Of a stretch of DNA of 64,000 nt, positions 1-10,118 are shown piece by piece. The notes under the pieces are model-generated. The model ran no database searches. It was not told where the DNA came from and saw nothing but the letters and a program-made list of their open reading frames with translations. Both the position numbers and the translations under genes were made by a program. Position 1 is the first letter of the stretch. Every line of letters begins with the position of its first letter. The DNA is from Rheum nobile (Eukaryota > Streptophyta > Magnoliopsida > Caryophyllales > Polygonaceae): assembly GCA_027886185.1 (NCBI GenBank), contig WOAB01000018.1, positions 1,899,691-1,963,690 on the forward strand, read 5' to 3'.

Positions 1-15
1 TTTGGGGGTGTTACA
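1..15 (+). repeat. 3' end of the 5' LTR of element A
   Basis: The bases TTTGGGGGTGTTACA match the end of the 3' LTR at 15085-15099 except for one position near the left edge. The rest of this LTR lies upstream of the window. Confidence 0.9.
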
Positions 16-19
16 GACT

Positions 20-32
20 TGGTATCAGAGCC
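20..32 (+). other. Primer binding site, initiator-Met tRNA type
   Basis: TGGTATCAGAGCC lies four bases after the LTR end. This is the classic plant gypsy/copia minus-strand primer site, complementary to the 3' end of tRNA-iMet. From here to the gag start at 488 is an untranslated leader of about 450 bases in which I see no other feature. Confidence 0.93.
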
Positions 33-487
33 GAATTTTTTTTTACGGGTGGGTTTTAAAACATTTTCTTGGAATGAATTTTTTTATAAAACCGTTTACT
101 CGTTTGAAACTGAGAAATATTTTCGAAGGCTCTGAATTTTCAAAGAAAATTTTTACCGTACATAGTCGTGCCTTCTTCTCTAGTCTGATATGGAAACGAA
201 CTTCCATATTTAGAAAGACTAATTCTCTGTTCGTCACTCGTAGATTCTGAGTGCTTTCGTTTCTCTTCAGAAGGACTCGGAAGAAGCCGAGGTGGTTTCG
301 CCATCTCCAGTAACGCTTGAATTTCCAGTTCCCTCGTTATGATTTGAGGTTGTAGAACCTAGTAACTCGATTTGAAGTTCATCTAATGAAATTTACCTAG
401 TTTGATCTCTTCTAAGTTGATTTCATTACGTTAAGTACATTGGAAGATATTAATGTATGAAATCCTTGGAATTTGATCGGTAAATAG

Positions 488-1065
488 ATGGTGAACACGA
501 GAAACACTATCTGTGCTGGTGCTGGGCCGAGTAATGACCCCAGACCAAACGTGAGGAATGTTGCGAACCCTGTGGAGGAACACGAGTCTGTTTCTCATAA
601 CAATCCAGGAGGCAATGGCCAAGCTTCGGTCGACGCTCTAGTGGTGTTTGATGCAACAACAATTGAAGCAATACGAGGAATCTTCATGCAAGCATTTACA
701 GATATAATGCGACCAAACGCACCTCAGGCACAGGATGTGCCAATTCCTCCAGTAGTTCCTAGGCTTGAGGAACAAGATGTCCATGCACACCGAGAAGAGG
801 CAGTCAGGAATAGAGGTGATTATGGACGAGCACTAAAGGCCATTAACTCTATGAGGCCTGACAACTATGATGGAAAACGAGAGCCAGTCAGAGTGGCTCA
901 TTGGTTCTCACATATGGAACGGTTATTTCGTAATGTTGAGTGCACAAAAGCGGAAAAAGTGCACATTGCTTCCCTTCAATTGAAGGAAGATGCTAGCGAA
1001 TGGTGGGAAAACACCGGTCTAGCTGATCATGTTGATTTGAACTGGGGAATGTTCAAGGCTAAAAT
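488..1065 (+). pseudogene. gag: gag, N-terminal part (element A), split by insertion
   Basis: The reading frame opens with MVNTRNT, a start often seen in plant gypsy Gag proteins, and runs about 193 residues before the composite insertion breaks it. The later part (ADHVDLNWGMFKAK) is the retrotransposon capsid-like domain: a W-rich stretch with EWWENT followed by a F-F pattern. The missing half resumes in frame at 4618-5373, directly after the second copy of the AAAAT target duplication, so the original gene was one continuous ORF of roughly 440 residues. Gag packages the element RNA into virus-like particles in the cytoplasm. The ORF appears to extend to 1195, but residues past 1065 are read-through into the inserted palindrome. 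Confidence 0.9.
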
Positions 1066-1492
1066 TGTAATATCCCAGGCCAAGCTACCCCAGCCACCAA
1101 GTCGCCCAGCCACCCAACGGTACCGGCGCCGGTACTGGTGCTGCCTGGTTGTCCAAGGGCATGCAGCCCACACACCCAACCCTTCCCCCATTTAAATGGG
1201 TAGGTTGTTGTCCACGAGGATCGAACCCGGGACCTTTAGATACAAGGGCAATGCCTTACCACTTGTATCACCAATTGTGCTGCAGCGCAATTGGTGATAC
1301 AAGTGGTAAGGCATTGCCCTTGTATCTAAAGGTCCCGGGTTCGATCCCCGTGGGCAACAACCTACCCATTTAAATGGGGGAAGGGTTGGGTGTATGGGCT
1401 GCATGCCCTTGGACAACCAGGCGGCACCAGTACCGGCGTCGGCACCGTTGGGTGGCTAGGCGGCTTGGTGGCTGGGGTAGCTTGGCCTGGGA
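1066..1492. repeat. Palindromic terminal repeat P1, left copy (3' end clipped)
   Basis: The sequence folds on itself around CTGCAG at 1280-1285, with arms of about 215 bp. Each arm carries a tRNA-type B box: GTTCGATCC at 1339-1347 and its mirror near 1218-1226. A weaker A-box-like AAGTGGTAAGGC lies about 35 bp upstream. The arm tail CAACAACCTACCC leads into a GC-rich section ending GGCCTGGGAT. Compared with the right copy, the last six or seven bases (GTTACA) are replaced by the start of the inverted element A segment. It looks like two tRNA-derived SINE-like units head to head. Confidence 0.85.
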
Positions 1493-2992
1493 TATATCGA
1501 AGGGAATCCTTCCCAGGGTTTGTGACACTAGCTAAGTGCACCACCTCTATACTCGGATAGAGGACGATCATGATCCGCCAGTTGGTGTCAGGGTCTCCGA
1601 TGCCCTCTCAACCAATAATTATCAAGAAATGACTGGACCTCAACGAGTCCAACGTTCCTAACTACTAGTGCTAACTAAACAGTTCAACACAGTAATAATC
1701 CACATCACAACCATCATGGCCAACATCAAAAACATATATCTATACTAGCGTTGTTCTAGCAGATACAACCTAGTATAATATCATGTTTTAATCATATATA
1801 ATAGCGTTGTTCTAACAATATACAACCTATTATAATATCTTCTTTTAATCATATCATTTAACAAAACTGTTCCCAACGCAAACAGTAAATCATCCCAAAT
1901 TAATTAACAACTAAACAATTGATAATTAATTGAAATATGGAATGATGAGCAAGAGCAAACCGCCACTTGCCTTAGATCCGCAGAAGCTTAATGACGACGA
2001 TGGGATTTCCGGGCTCGAAACAGGGACAGATCTGGCAACACAGATTCCTTCGGATCGACCCATAAAGAAATCCTAAGTTAGATTCGACAAACACGAGTAC
2101 GAATCTAAAGAATAACGAAAGGAATCGAAAGGAACGAAGCCCGGTCGAAAGCCACAGAAGCCAAGGCCGAAACAAGCCAAAAGCTTCTGGGCGGCGGTCG
2201 CCGCCTGCCTTACGGCGGGCGCCGCTGTTCGTGGCGGCGGTCGCCGCTACGAACACCAGAAAATTTACGAGAGCAAAAACTCACCGACGTCAATTGTTTT
2301 GCTTCTCCTTTGCCTTGCTTTGGATTCTAAGCTTCTAAGGGCTTCCAAAGCTTCACTTTGCAACCACCAAGTAACACCAACGAAGCTCAGACGAGAGCTC
2401 GAAAAATCCGGCGAGAAGCTCGAAACTCCGACGAGACGATTTGGGAGAGATTAGAGCTCGGTTTTGTGCCCAATCTGATCCCAAACCCTTCCCCTTTTAT
2501 AGCCAAAGTCAGGGGACAAGAAATGGGCAAGCCATGCAACGTGGAGGGCCAAGATCGGGCGTCTCCCCGGTCGCCGGCAAGCCCCTGCACCTACGCCTGT
2601 AACAGTGGTGGCGGTCGCCGCCGTAGGCAAGGGGTCGCCGCCCATATCTGTGTCTGGCGGCAGTCGCCGCTTTCTAGGCCACTTGACAAGTTGGTGCTGA
2701 CAATGTCGGCTAGTTGGCGGCGGTCGCCGCTTGCTTTACGGCGGTCGCCGCCAAGGCCATATTTTATTCGTTTAAACTTTGGATCAACTTGGCCTTAGCC
2801 CGGGATAAAAATAATCGTACAGGAACGAGTATTAAGTCCCAAAATACGTCGAAGTGTATTTTATTTCACTTAGAAAAATTATTACAGAGATCAAACATAT
2901 TACCGAATGTCCGACTTCTCTGAATTAATTCGACTTGTAATACGGGAGTTGGAAAAATTCCAAAATATCCTTATAAAATGAGGGATATTACA
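1493..2992 (-). repeat. Truncated LTR of element A within the inverted copy
   Basis: On the minus strand it starts TGTAATATCCCTCATTTTAT, identical to the 3' LTR start at 7051, and carries the same TATAAAA promoter element (about 2495-2502) and GC-rich palindromes. It lacks the last 0.9 kb of the LTR. Confidence 0.92.
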
Positions 2993-3009
2993 TTACCTCC
3001 CCCTTAAAA

Positions 3010-3862
3010 GAAGTTTCGACCCCGAAACTTGGCTATTCCAGGCCGAAAACAACTCGGGAAAGCGTCTAAGTATATCCTCTTCAGTTTCCCAAGTCTCCCA
3101 AGTAACCTCGGTCATACATTGGTAGGGCGATCTTAGAAAATCCCTCTACGAACTGTCTGTAACATCCAACAAGTCCTAGAAAACTGCGCACCTCATTCAC
3201 ATCCTGAGGCCGCTTCCAAATAGCTACCGCTTCGATCTTCTAGGGATCAATCATAACCCTATCCTTATTGATCAAACGGCCTAAGCAAGCCATTTCCTTA
3301 ATCCAAAATTCATATTTAGACAATTTCGCATATAGCTGATTTGTCTAAGGACTGACTTCCATGAGCCTCCTTGCTCGGGGAATAGATCAAAATACCATCG
3401 ATGAAGACCACCACGAACTTATCCAAGTACTGGCGAAAACATCGATGCATTAGATCCATGAAAACTACTGGAGCATTGGTGACTACGAACTCGTAATGAC
3501 CATATCTCGTCCGGAGAGCAATCCTCGGAATATCTTCCTTACGAGTCCTGAGTTGGTGGTAGCCAAACCTCAGATCGATTTTGGAAAAGACTTTTGCTCC
3601 TTGCAGCTGATCCAACAGATCATCAATCCTCAACAACGAATATTTATTCTTGATCGTGACTTTATTCAACTCTCGCCAGATGATACACAGTCGAAACGAT
3701 CCATCTTTCTTCTTGACAAACAAAACTGGGGCACCCCAAGGCGATGCACTCGGCCTTATATAATCCTTGTCAAGAAAATCCTCGAGTTGCTTCTTCAACT
3801 CTTGCATCTCAATCAGGAGCCATCCGGTACGGTACCTCCGAAATCGGCGTAGTACCAGGCTC
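3010..3862 (-). pseudogene. pol: RT fragment of element A, inverted copy
   Basis: The longest frame is 3862 down to 3316. It shows gypsy RT blocks: RPSASPWGAPVLFVKKKDGS, then KVTIKNKYSLLRIDDLLDQL, KVFSKIDLRFGYHQL, TRYGHYEF and FVVVFIDGILIYSPS. The catalytic box, normally F/Y-x-DD, reads FIDG, so the second active-site aspartate is lost. The same change is in the direct copy at 6173-6727, so the duplication followed the inactivation. Further decayed RT sequence runs to about 3010 with stops. The ORF starts at 3993, but its first 43 residues are translated from palindrome P2 and are not protein. Confidence 0.9.
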
Positions 3863-3865
3863 GAG

Positions 3866-4106
3866 GCCTGCAGGCCGTGTACCCCAACCCTTCCCCCTAA
3901 CACGGGTAGGTTGTTGGTGAGAGTCGAACACGCGACCTCTCCACCCTTTATCAAGCGCCTAAGCACCTTGATACCAATTGCGCTGCAGCACAATTGGTAT
4001 CAAGGTGCTTAGGCGCTTGATAAAGGGTGGAGAGGTCGCGTGTTCGACTCTCACCAACAACCTACCCGTGTTAGGGGGAAGGGTTGGGGTACACGGCCTG
4101 TAGGCC
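3866..4106. repeat. Palindrome P2, SINE-like inverted pair
   Basis: This is a near-perfect palindrome centred on CTGCAG at 3983-3988 with arms of about 120 bp. It carries a B-box match GTTCGACTC at 4042-4050 and its mirror. It shares with P1 the centre (CCAATTG..CTGCAG..CAATTGG), the tail CACCAACAACCTACCC and the run GGGGGAAGGGTTGGG, but the middle of the arms differs. It therefore seems a second subfamily of the same foldback design. Confidence 0.8.
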
Positions 4107-4184
4107 TGTTAAGGATGGCAGTGCCGGGGTGTCTGTCAGGCCCGTTGTTGGCAAGGTCAGGCACCAACATAAAGTGTACTTTTT

Positions 4185-4617
4185 TGTAACATCCCAGGCC
4201 AAGCTACCCCAGCCACCAAGCCGCCCAGCCACCCAACGGTGTCGGCGCCGGTACTGGTACCGCCTGGTTGTCCAAGGGCATGCAGCCCACACACCCAACC
4301 CTTCCCCCATTTAAATGGGTAGGTTGTTGCCCACGGGGATCGAACCCGAGACCTTTAGATACAAGGGCAATGCCTTACCACTTGTATCACCAATTGTGCT
4401 GCAGCGCAATTGGTGATACAAGTGGTAAGGCATTGCCCTTGTATCTAAAGGTTTCGGGTTCGATCCCCGTGGGCAACAACCTACCCATTTAAATGGGGAA
4501 GGGTTGGGTGTGTGGGCTGCATGCCCTTGGACAACCAGGCGGCACCAGTACCGGCGCCGGCACCGTTGGGTGGCTGGGCGGCTTGGTGGCTGGGGTAGCT
4601 TGGCCTGGGATGTTACA
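4185..4617. repeat. Palindromic terminal repeat P1, right copy (complete)
   Basis: It is 433 bp, begins TGTAACATCCCAGGCC and ends GGCCTGGGATGTTACA, and is palindromic around CTGCAG at 4399-4404. It is a direct repeat of 1066-1492. The mirrored B boxes are present, with the right arm reading GGTTTCGGGTTCGATCCCC. Short ORFs here on either strand are by-products of the palindrome. Confidence 0.87.
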
Positions 4618-5373
4618 AAAATGACTGATCGTTTCTTCTCTCGAGCTATGAGGGAAGAAAAGCATAAGGAATTCCTCTATCCAAAGACGGAGGGATTAAA
4701 AGTGACTGAGCTAGCGACCAAGTTCAATCATTTTCTACAATACGCTGGGCAGGATGTGTCCAGCGAGGAGCAGAAGATCTGGTACTTCCATGAATGGATG
4801 AGCCCAGATATTAAGCCATGGATGGTGCGTCACGGATGCTCTACCTTGGAGCAGTACGTGGATGCAGCCTATAAGTTGGAGGTGACTCTGGAGGAGTCGA
4901 CCGAGAAACGTAATAGTCAGAGGCAGGTGCAGAACCAGCCTCAGGCGAGTGGATTTAAACGTCCTGCGCCACCATCTGATTTTGCCAAGTTTGGCCGAGT
5001 AAAGATGGATATGACTCAAGGAGGGTCAACACAGCAGTCGGGTCAGGGCAAGAGTCTGATCCAATGTCACAATTGTAGTGTAACTGGGCATAAAAGTTTT
5101 GCGTGTCAGAAGGAAAGGAAGACGTGTTTTGGTTGTGGAAAGGAAGGACATTTGCAGAGGTTCTGTTGGCAGGGAAAACAGGAAGGAGCGGAGTCACGGA
5201 AGGGGTCTGTTAATCAGAACAACCGACCCAGGTTCAGTCCGGTGGAAGCTCCTAGTCCTTCAATGCAGACAGCTGCACATAACAAGGGGAAAACCCCAGT
5301 GGCTTCTGGGATTCAAGGTCAACGCCTTTACGAGACGCGTGAGGCGGATGGACCCGATGCTCCATATGCTTAA
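4618..5373 (+). pseudogene. gag: gag, C-terminal part with two zinc knuckles (element A)
   Basis: This continues the capsid domain begun at 488 (FFSRAMREEKHKEFL...), followed by a Q-rich linker and two CCHC nucleocapsid knuckles, CHNCSVTGHKSFAC (about 5067-5108) and CFGCGKEGHLQRFC (about 5130-5171). Both keep the C-x2-C-x4-H-x4-C spacing expected for RNA binding. It ends at a TAA at 5371-5373; in related elements the frame would run on into protease, so the stop is probably a lesion. The ORF appears to begin at 4504, but the residues before 4618 are palindrome sequence. Confidence 0.9.
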
Positions 5374-5837
5374 AGTGCTTATTACCTTATGTTAGTATGT
5401 TGTTGATTTGGGTGTTACCCAGTCTTTCGTTTTGGATAGTTGTGTAGTAAGTTAAGTTGTGTGTGCAACGAGGTTGTGAACCTTTTGTTGTAACTCTTCT
5501 TATATATGAACATTGAGTTTATACCAAGTTAGTGTTTCGTTGCTTGGTATGGGATGAGGTCTTGTATTCGAGACTCACCAACAACCTCTTAGGAGATGGC
5601 TGCCTATTAATTAGGTGGAGCTACCTAGGATGGGTTGAGATGTATGGACAACGACTCATGGCAACAGTGGACGCTGGTAATGGCTGGGCTTGGGCTCGGA
5701 GCCACTAGTGGGCCGTCTGTGAACCATGTAATGGGCTGGTCCAAAATGGTGATCATTTAGTTGGAACCAAGCATCTGTCAGACTTCCTGATTACCATTTA
5801 GGGTAAGGAGTTAGGAACAGATTTGATCTAGATAGTC
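5374..5837 (+). pseudogene. Protease remnant and SINE-like intrusion between gag and RT
   Basis: At 5399-5453 the frame reads VVDLGVTQSFVLDS, recognisable as the retroviral-type aspartic protease start but with the catalytic D-S/T-G changed to D-L-G, then stops. Roughly 5540-5760 resembles a single arm of the P1/P2 family: a B-box-like GTATTCGAGACTC, then CACCAACAACCTC. From about 5790 the retroelement resumes (VPYDIILGMDWM at 5838, the C-terminal protease signature). No coding function remains. Confidence 0.6.
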
Positions 5838-7035
5838 ATGGTTCCATACGATATTATTCTCGGTATGGATTGGATGACGCGTCATGGAGCGGTGATCGAT
5901 TTTAATTCAAGAATTGTGACGGTGTCATCTGGGGGCCAGTGTGTATGTAGATTTAAGGGTCGGAATGACGCTGATAACGGCAGGCTCATCAATGTGATGG
6001 CTGCGTTTAAGCTACTTCGACAAAGTTGTGTCGGGTACCTTTGCTACCTGGATCCGCCCATGAAAGATGAACCATCAATTCTTGATATTTTTGTGATTAG
6101 TGAGTTTTCGGATGTCTTTCCGAAAGAGATTCCTGGATTACCCCCGAAGCGTGATGTGGATTTTTTTTTCTATTGACCTTGAGCCTGGTACTACGCCGAT
6201 TTCGGAGGTACCGTACCGGATGGCTCCTGATTGAGATGCAAGAGTTGAAGAAGCAACTCGAGGATTTTCTTGACAAGGATTATATAAGGCCGAGTGCATC
6301 GCCTTGGGGTGCCCCAGTTTTGTTTGTCAAGAAGAAAGATGGATCGTTTCGACTGTGTATCATCTGGCGAGAGTTGAATAAAGTCACGATCAAGAATAAA
6401 TATTCGTTGTTGAGGATTGATGATCTGTTGGATCAGCTGCAAGGAGCAAAAGTCTTTTCCAAAATCGATCTGAGGTTTGGCTACCACCAACTCAGGACTC
6501 GTAAGGAAGATATTCTGAGGATTGCTCTCCGGACGAGATATGGTCATTACGAGTTCGTAGTCACCAATGCTCCAGTAGTTTTCATGGATCTAATGCATCG
6601 ATGTTTTCGCCAGTACTTGGATAAGTTCGTGGTGGTCTTCATCGATGGTATTTTGATCTATTCCCCGAGCAAGGAGGCTCATGGAAGTCAGTCCTTAGAC
6701 AAATCAGCTATATGCGAAATTGTCTAAATATGAATTTTGGATTAAGGAAATGGCTTGCTTAGGCCGTTTGATCAATAAGGATAGGGTTATGATTGATCCC
6801 TAGAAGATCGAAGCGGTAGCTATTTGGAAGCGGCCTCAGGATGTGAATGAGGTACGCAGTTTTCTAGGACTTGTTGGATGTTACAGACAGTTCGTAGAGG
6901 GATTTTCTAAGATCGCCCTACCAATGTATGACCGAGGTTACTTGGGAGACTTGGGAAACTGAAGAGGATATACTTAGACGCTTTCCCGAGTTGTTTTCGG
7001 CCTGGAATAGCCAAGTTTCGGGGTCGAAACTTCTT
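5838..7035 (+). pseudogene. pol: pol remnant: protease end and reverse transcriptase (element A)
   Basis: The first frame (5838-6176) has the protease tail ILGMDWM and the linker EFSDVFPKEIPGLPP that precedes gypsy RT. A frameshift near the T-run at 6160-6170 and a second near 6225 move it to the RT frame, 6173-6727. That frame has the palm and fingers motifs through FVVVFIDGILIYSPS at about 6625-6670. The active-site box reads FIDG, which should abolish polymerisation. RT sequence continues with stops to about 6960 (EVRSFLGLVGCYRQF at 6850-6895). It then jumps directly to the end of pol, with RNase H, integrase and any chromodomain deleted. Segment 6181-8530 is the right arm of the long inverted repeat. 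Confidence 0.92.
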
Positions 7036-7050
7036 TTAAGGGGGAGGTAA
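7036..7050 (+). other. Polypurine tract of element A
   Basis: TTAAGGGGGAGGTAA sits immediately before the TG of the 3' LTR, the standard place and composition for the plus-strand primer. Its mirror lies at about 2993-3007 in the inverted copy. Confidence 0.88.
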
Positions 7051-7541
7051 TGTAATATCCCTCATTTTATAAGGATATTTTGGAATTTTTCCAACTCCCG
7101 TATTACAAGTCGAATTAATTCAGAGAAGTCGGACATTCGGTAATATGTTTGATCTCTGTAATAATTTTTCTAAGTGAAATAAAATACACTTCGACGTATT
7201 TTGGGACTTAATACTCGTTCCTGTACGATTATTTTTATCCCGGGCTAAGGCCAAGTTGATCCAAAGTTTAAACGAATAAAATATGGCCTTGGCGGCGACC
7301 GCCGTAAAGCAAGCGGCGACCGCCGCCAACTAGCCGACATTGTCAGCACCAACTTGTCAAGTGGCCTAGAAAGCGGCGACTGCCGCCAGACACAGATATG
7401 GGCGGCGACCCCTTGCCTACGGCGGCGACCGCCACCACTGTTGCAGGCGTAGGTGCAGGGGCTTGCCGGCGACCGGGGAGACGCCCGATCTTGGCCCTCC
7501 ACGTTGCATGGCTTGCCCATTTCTTGTCCCCTGACTTTGGC

Positions 7542-7549
7542 TATAAAAG
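7542..7549 (+). promoter_or_regulatory. TATA box of element A LTR
   Basis: TATAAAAG within GGCTATAAAAGGGGAAGGG follows the GC-rich palindromic stretch, about 490 bp into the LTR. It is the only strong TATA match there and is preserved in the inverted copy. The transcription start would lie about 30 bp downstream. Confidence 0.65.
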
Positions 7550-8610
7550 GGGAAGGGTTTGGGATCAGATTGGGCACAAAACCGAGCTCTAATCTCTCCC
7601 AAATCGTCTCGTCGGAGTTTCGAGCTTCTCGCCGGATTTTTCGAGCTCTCGTCTGAGCTTCGTTGGTGTTACTTGGTGGTTGCAAAGTGAAGCTTTGGAA
7701 GCCCTTAGAAGCTTAGAATCCAAAGCAAGGCAAAGGAGAAGCAAAACAATTGACGTCGGTGAGTTTTTGCTCTCATAAATTTTCTAGTGTTCGTAGCGGC
7801 GACCGCCGCCACGAACAGCGGCGACCGCCGCCCAGAAGCTTTTGGCTTGTTTCGGCCTTGGCTTCTGTGGCTTTCGACCGGGCTTCGTTCCTTTCGATTC
7901 CTTTCGTTATTCTTTAGATTCGTACTCGTGTTTGTCGAATCTAACTTAGGATTTCTTTATGGGTCGATCCGAAGGAATCTGTGTTGCCAGATCTGTCCCT
8001 GTTTCGAGCCCGGAAATCCCATCGTCGTCATTAAGCTTCTGCGGATCTAAGGCAAGTGGCGGTTTGCTCTTGCTCATCATTCCATATTTCAATTAATTAT
8101 CAATTGTTTAGTTGTTAATTAATTTGGGATGATTTACTGTTTGCGTTGGGAACAGTTTTGTTAAATGATATGATTAAAAGAAGATATTATAATAGGTTGT
8201 ATATTGTTAGAACAACGCTATTATATATGATTAAAACATGATATTATACTAGGTTGTATCTGCTAGAACAACGCTTGTATAGATATATGTTTTTGATGTT
8301 GGCCATGATGGTTGTGATGTGGATTATTACTGTGTTGAACTGTTTAGTTAGCACTAGTAGTTAGGAACGTTGGACTCGTTGAGGTCCAGTCATTTCTTGA
8401 TAATTATTGGTTGAGAGGGCATCGGAGACCCTGACACCAACTGGCGGATCATAATCGTCCTCTATCCGAGTATAGAGGTGGTGCACTTAGCTAGTGTCAC
8501 AAACCCTGGGAAGGATTCCCTTCGATATATGTCCCTCATGATAAAACATATATCTAAAAGCTTATAATGTGATGTGTGTTTTGGAATTAAATGAGATAAG
8601 TGCCGTTGTC

Positions 8611-10102
8611 TGACGTGGCCTAAGGTCGTTATGCCAAATCAAAGTAAACCTCAACTTTCAAACTAGTATAGTAAGCAAGCAAGGGTCGAAATCCCAAGAG
8701 AATCACAAGCGTCTATTTTCTTATCACAAATCGAATACCAATCGAATAGCAGTAACAAGGGGGGTTTGTGAGGTTTAAATCAAGTAAGAAATAAAATAGA
8801 ATAAATAATATGCAATCAAATGTGAGAAAACACTTAGCCAGGCAATTTCCACTTAAGTTTTGGTTGGTTGATCCTAGATTACTTCCAATTCCTTCCTATG
8901 ATTATTCCTGTCCCGATCTTGTGTAGATTCAGAGGGAAACCTTCCACAAAGAACCCTTACCAATGAATAACCCTAGTACCACTAAAGGTTCAACCCAAAG
9001 GCAGCAATACAAATAAGAATTAACCAGGATACACAGAACGCTCGCTCAGATGCATTTACCATGTAATTATCTCTCCCTACAATAGAACAATTTCAACCAG
9101 AGCATGTAAATTGTAGTTGCTACAGCGGAATAGGACGTTAGCCCAACAGTTTCCTAATCCTAGCAATATGAAAATCACCAATAACAACTAGTTGCGCGGG
9201 CTAGTGCAATCAATGAAATCCAATGGAATAAGCTTAGAAGAGATAATATAATCCAATAGGAATTAAGAAAGGGAACAGAACCTCACAACCAATAATCAAA
9301 ACTTAAGCTTCCATTGCCAGACTAAGCCAAAGAGGCTTAGCTCCTCATAGTCATGGTGAAACTTCAAAGGAAAAGTAAACAACGATGAAAATTGCAACTA
9401 AAGTGGAATAAGAGTGTGGGCTCCTAAACCTAATGCTAAAAGAAAGTATTTATAGGGCTCTAACAAATGACCTAGTCCATTAAGAAAATAACTAAATTAA
9501 AATGAGAAAAATGGGAAAAAGAAATATGAAAAGATAAGCTCAGGAAAAGACGCAGCTTTCGGCGCTGATGACCCGCGATCGCGGGTGAAGAGTACCCGTG
9601 ATCGCGGCTACTTCTCGATTTTCAGCATCTGCGACACTTTCGTAAAAACGTCATAACTTTTGATTCCCAACTCGTATTGCGCTCAAATTTTGATGTCTTG
9701 TAGTAGACTTCAAGATCTAACTCCTCGAATTGGAATCACTGCATTTGGACATCCGATTAGAGAGAACGAATCAATTGAATTCAGCACATTGTTCTTCTAC
9801 TCTCGTGTGGACTCTCTTCTTGGTTCTTCTTCGTCTCCTCAGTGGTCAACTTCTCTTCCTCTGGATATCTTCAATTTGCTTCTCCATACCACCAAATCCA
9901 CACTTCTCCTCTCTAACTCCATACTCCTTGGTGGCTCCATATCCCGAATCTTCAAATGTACTCCAATAAGCTCAAAACACCACCAAAACACCAATCTTCG
10001 CCCCCAAACACCATGCACATGAATGTGTCTAAATCTATCCGAATGACACCAATAAAACCCTCTAATAACTCTTAGTTAAGCCCTACAAAGTAGTGCTTAT
10101 CA
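8611..10102 (-). repeat. 3' LTR of the Athila-like element
   Basis: On the plus strand it runs TGACGTGGCC to GTGCTTATCA. A 120-codon ORF at 9660-10022 and its overlapping partner recur in the other LTR; they are open in both copies but have no recognised product, so I treat them as LTR sequence. Confidence 0.93.
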
Positions 10103-10118
10103 AACTCCCCCATGCTTA
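10103..10118 (-). other. Polypurine tract of the Athila-like element
   Basis: The minus strand reads AAGCATGGGGGAGTT directly before the LTR start TGATAAGC. Composition and position fit a plus-strand primer. Confidence 0.8.

Larger units (their letters stand above)
1493..3862 (-). repeat. Inverted copy of element A RT-to-3'LTR segment
   Basis: This is the reverse complement of 6181-8530. Positions pair to a constant sum of 10043 up to a 21-bp insertion in the left copy within the GC-rich LTR repeat (around 2200). By eye I find fewer than about a dozen substitutions over 2.35 kb. Read on the minus strand it contains RT (3862 down to about 3010), the polypurine tract and LTR start (TGTAATATCCC at 2992), and about 1.5 kb of LTR, stopping at the point equivalent to 8530. 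The protein-length ORFs here on either strand are mirror copies of those at 6173-8050. Confidence 0.95.
1066..4617. mobile_element. Composite insertion in gag with palindromic LTR-like ends
   Basis: The insertion is 3552 bp and is flanked by AAAAT at 1061-1065 and 4618-4622. It begins TGTAATATCCC and ends GGGATGTTACA, so it has TG...CA termini and a 5-bp duplication like an LTR retrotransposon. In order it holds a palindromic repeat P1 (1066-1492), an inverted copy of element A's RT-LTR segment (1493-3862), a second palindrome P2 (3866-4106), a 78-bp linker, and P1 again in direct orientation (4185-4617). I see no primer site or polypurine tract of its own. Its mode of movement is unknown; see findings. 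Confidence 0.85.

Noticed and set aside
1149..1416. Nearly identical 74-codon ORFs on both strands (also 4268-4492)
   Set aside because: They are produced by the palindrome P1; both strands encode the same text. They are not genes.
2358..2798. 146-codon ORF (and mirror at 7245-7685)
   Set aside because: It lies antisense within LTR sequence and is duplicated only because the segment is an inverted repeat. No protein features are evident beyond Arg/Pro-rich GC sequence.
9660..10022. 120-codon ORF conserved in both Athila-like LTRs (9660 and 13833)
   Set aside because: Conservation follows from LTR duplication and the low divergence; there is no recognised domain, and the strand is opposite to the element's sense.
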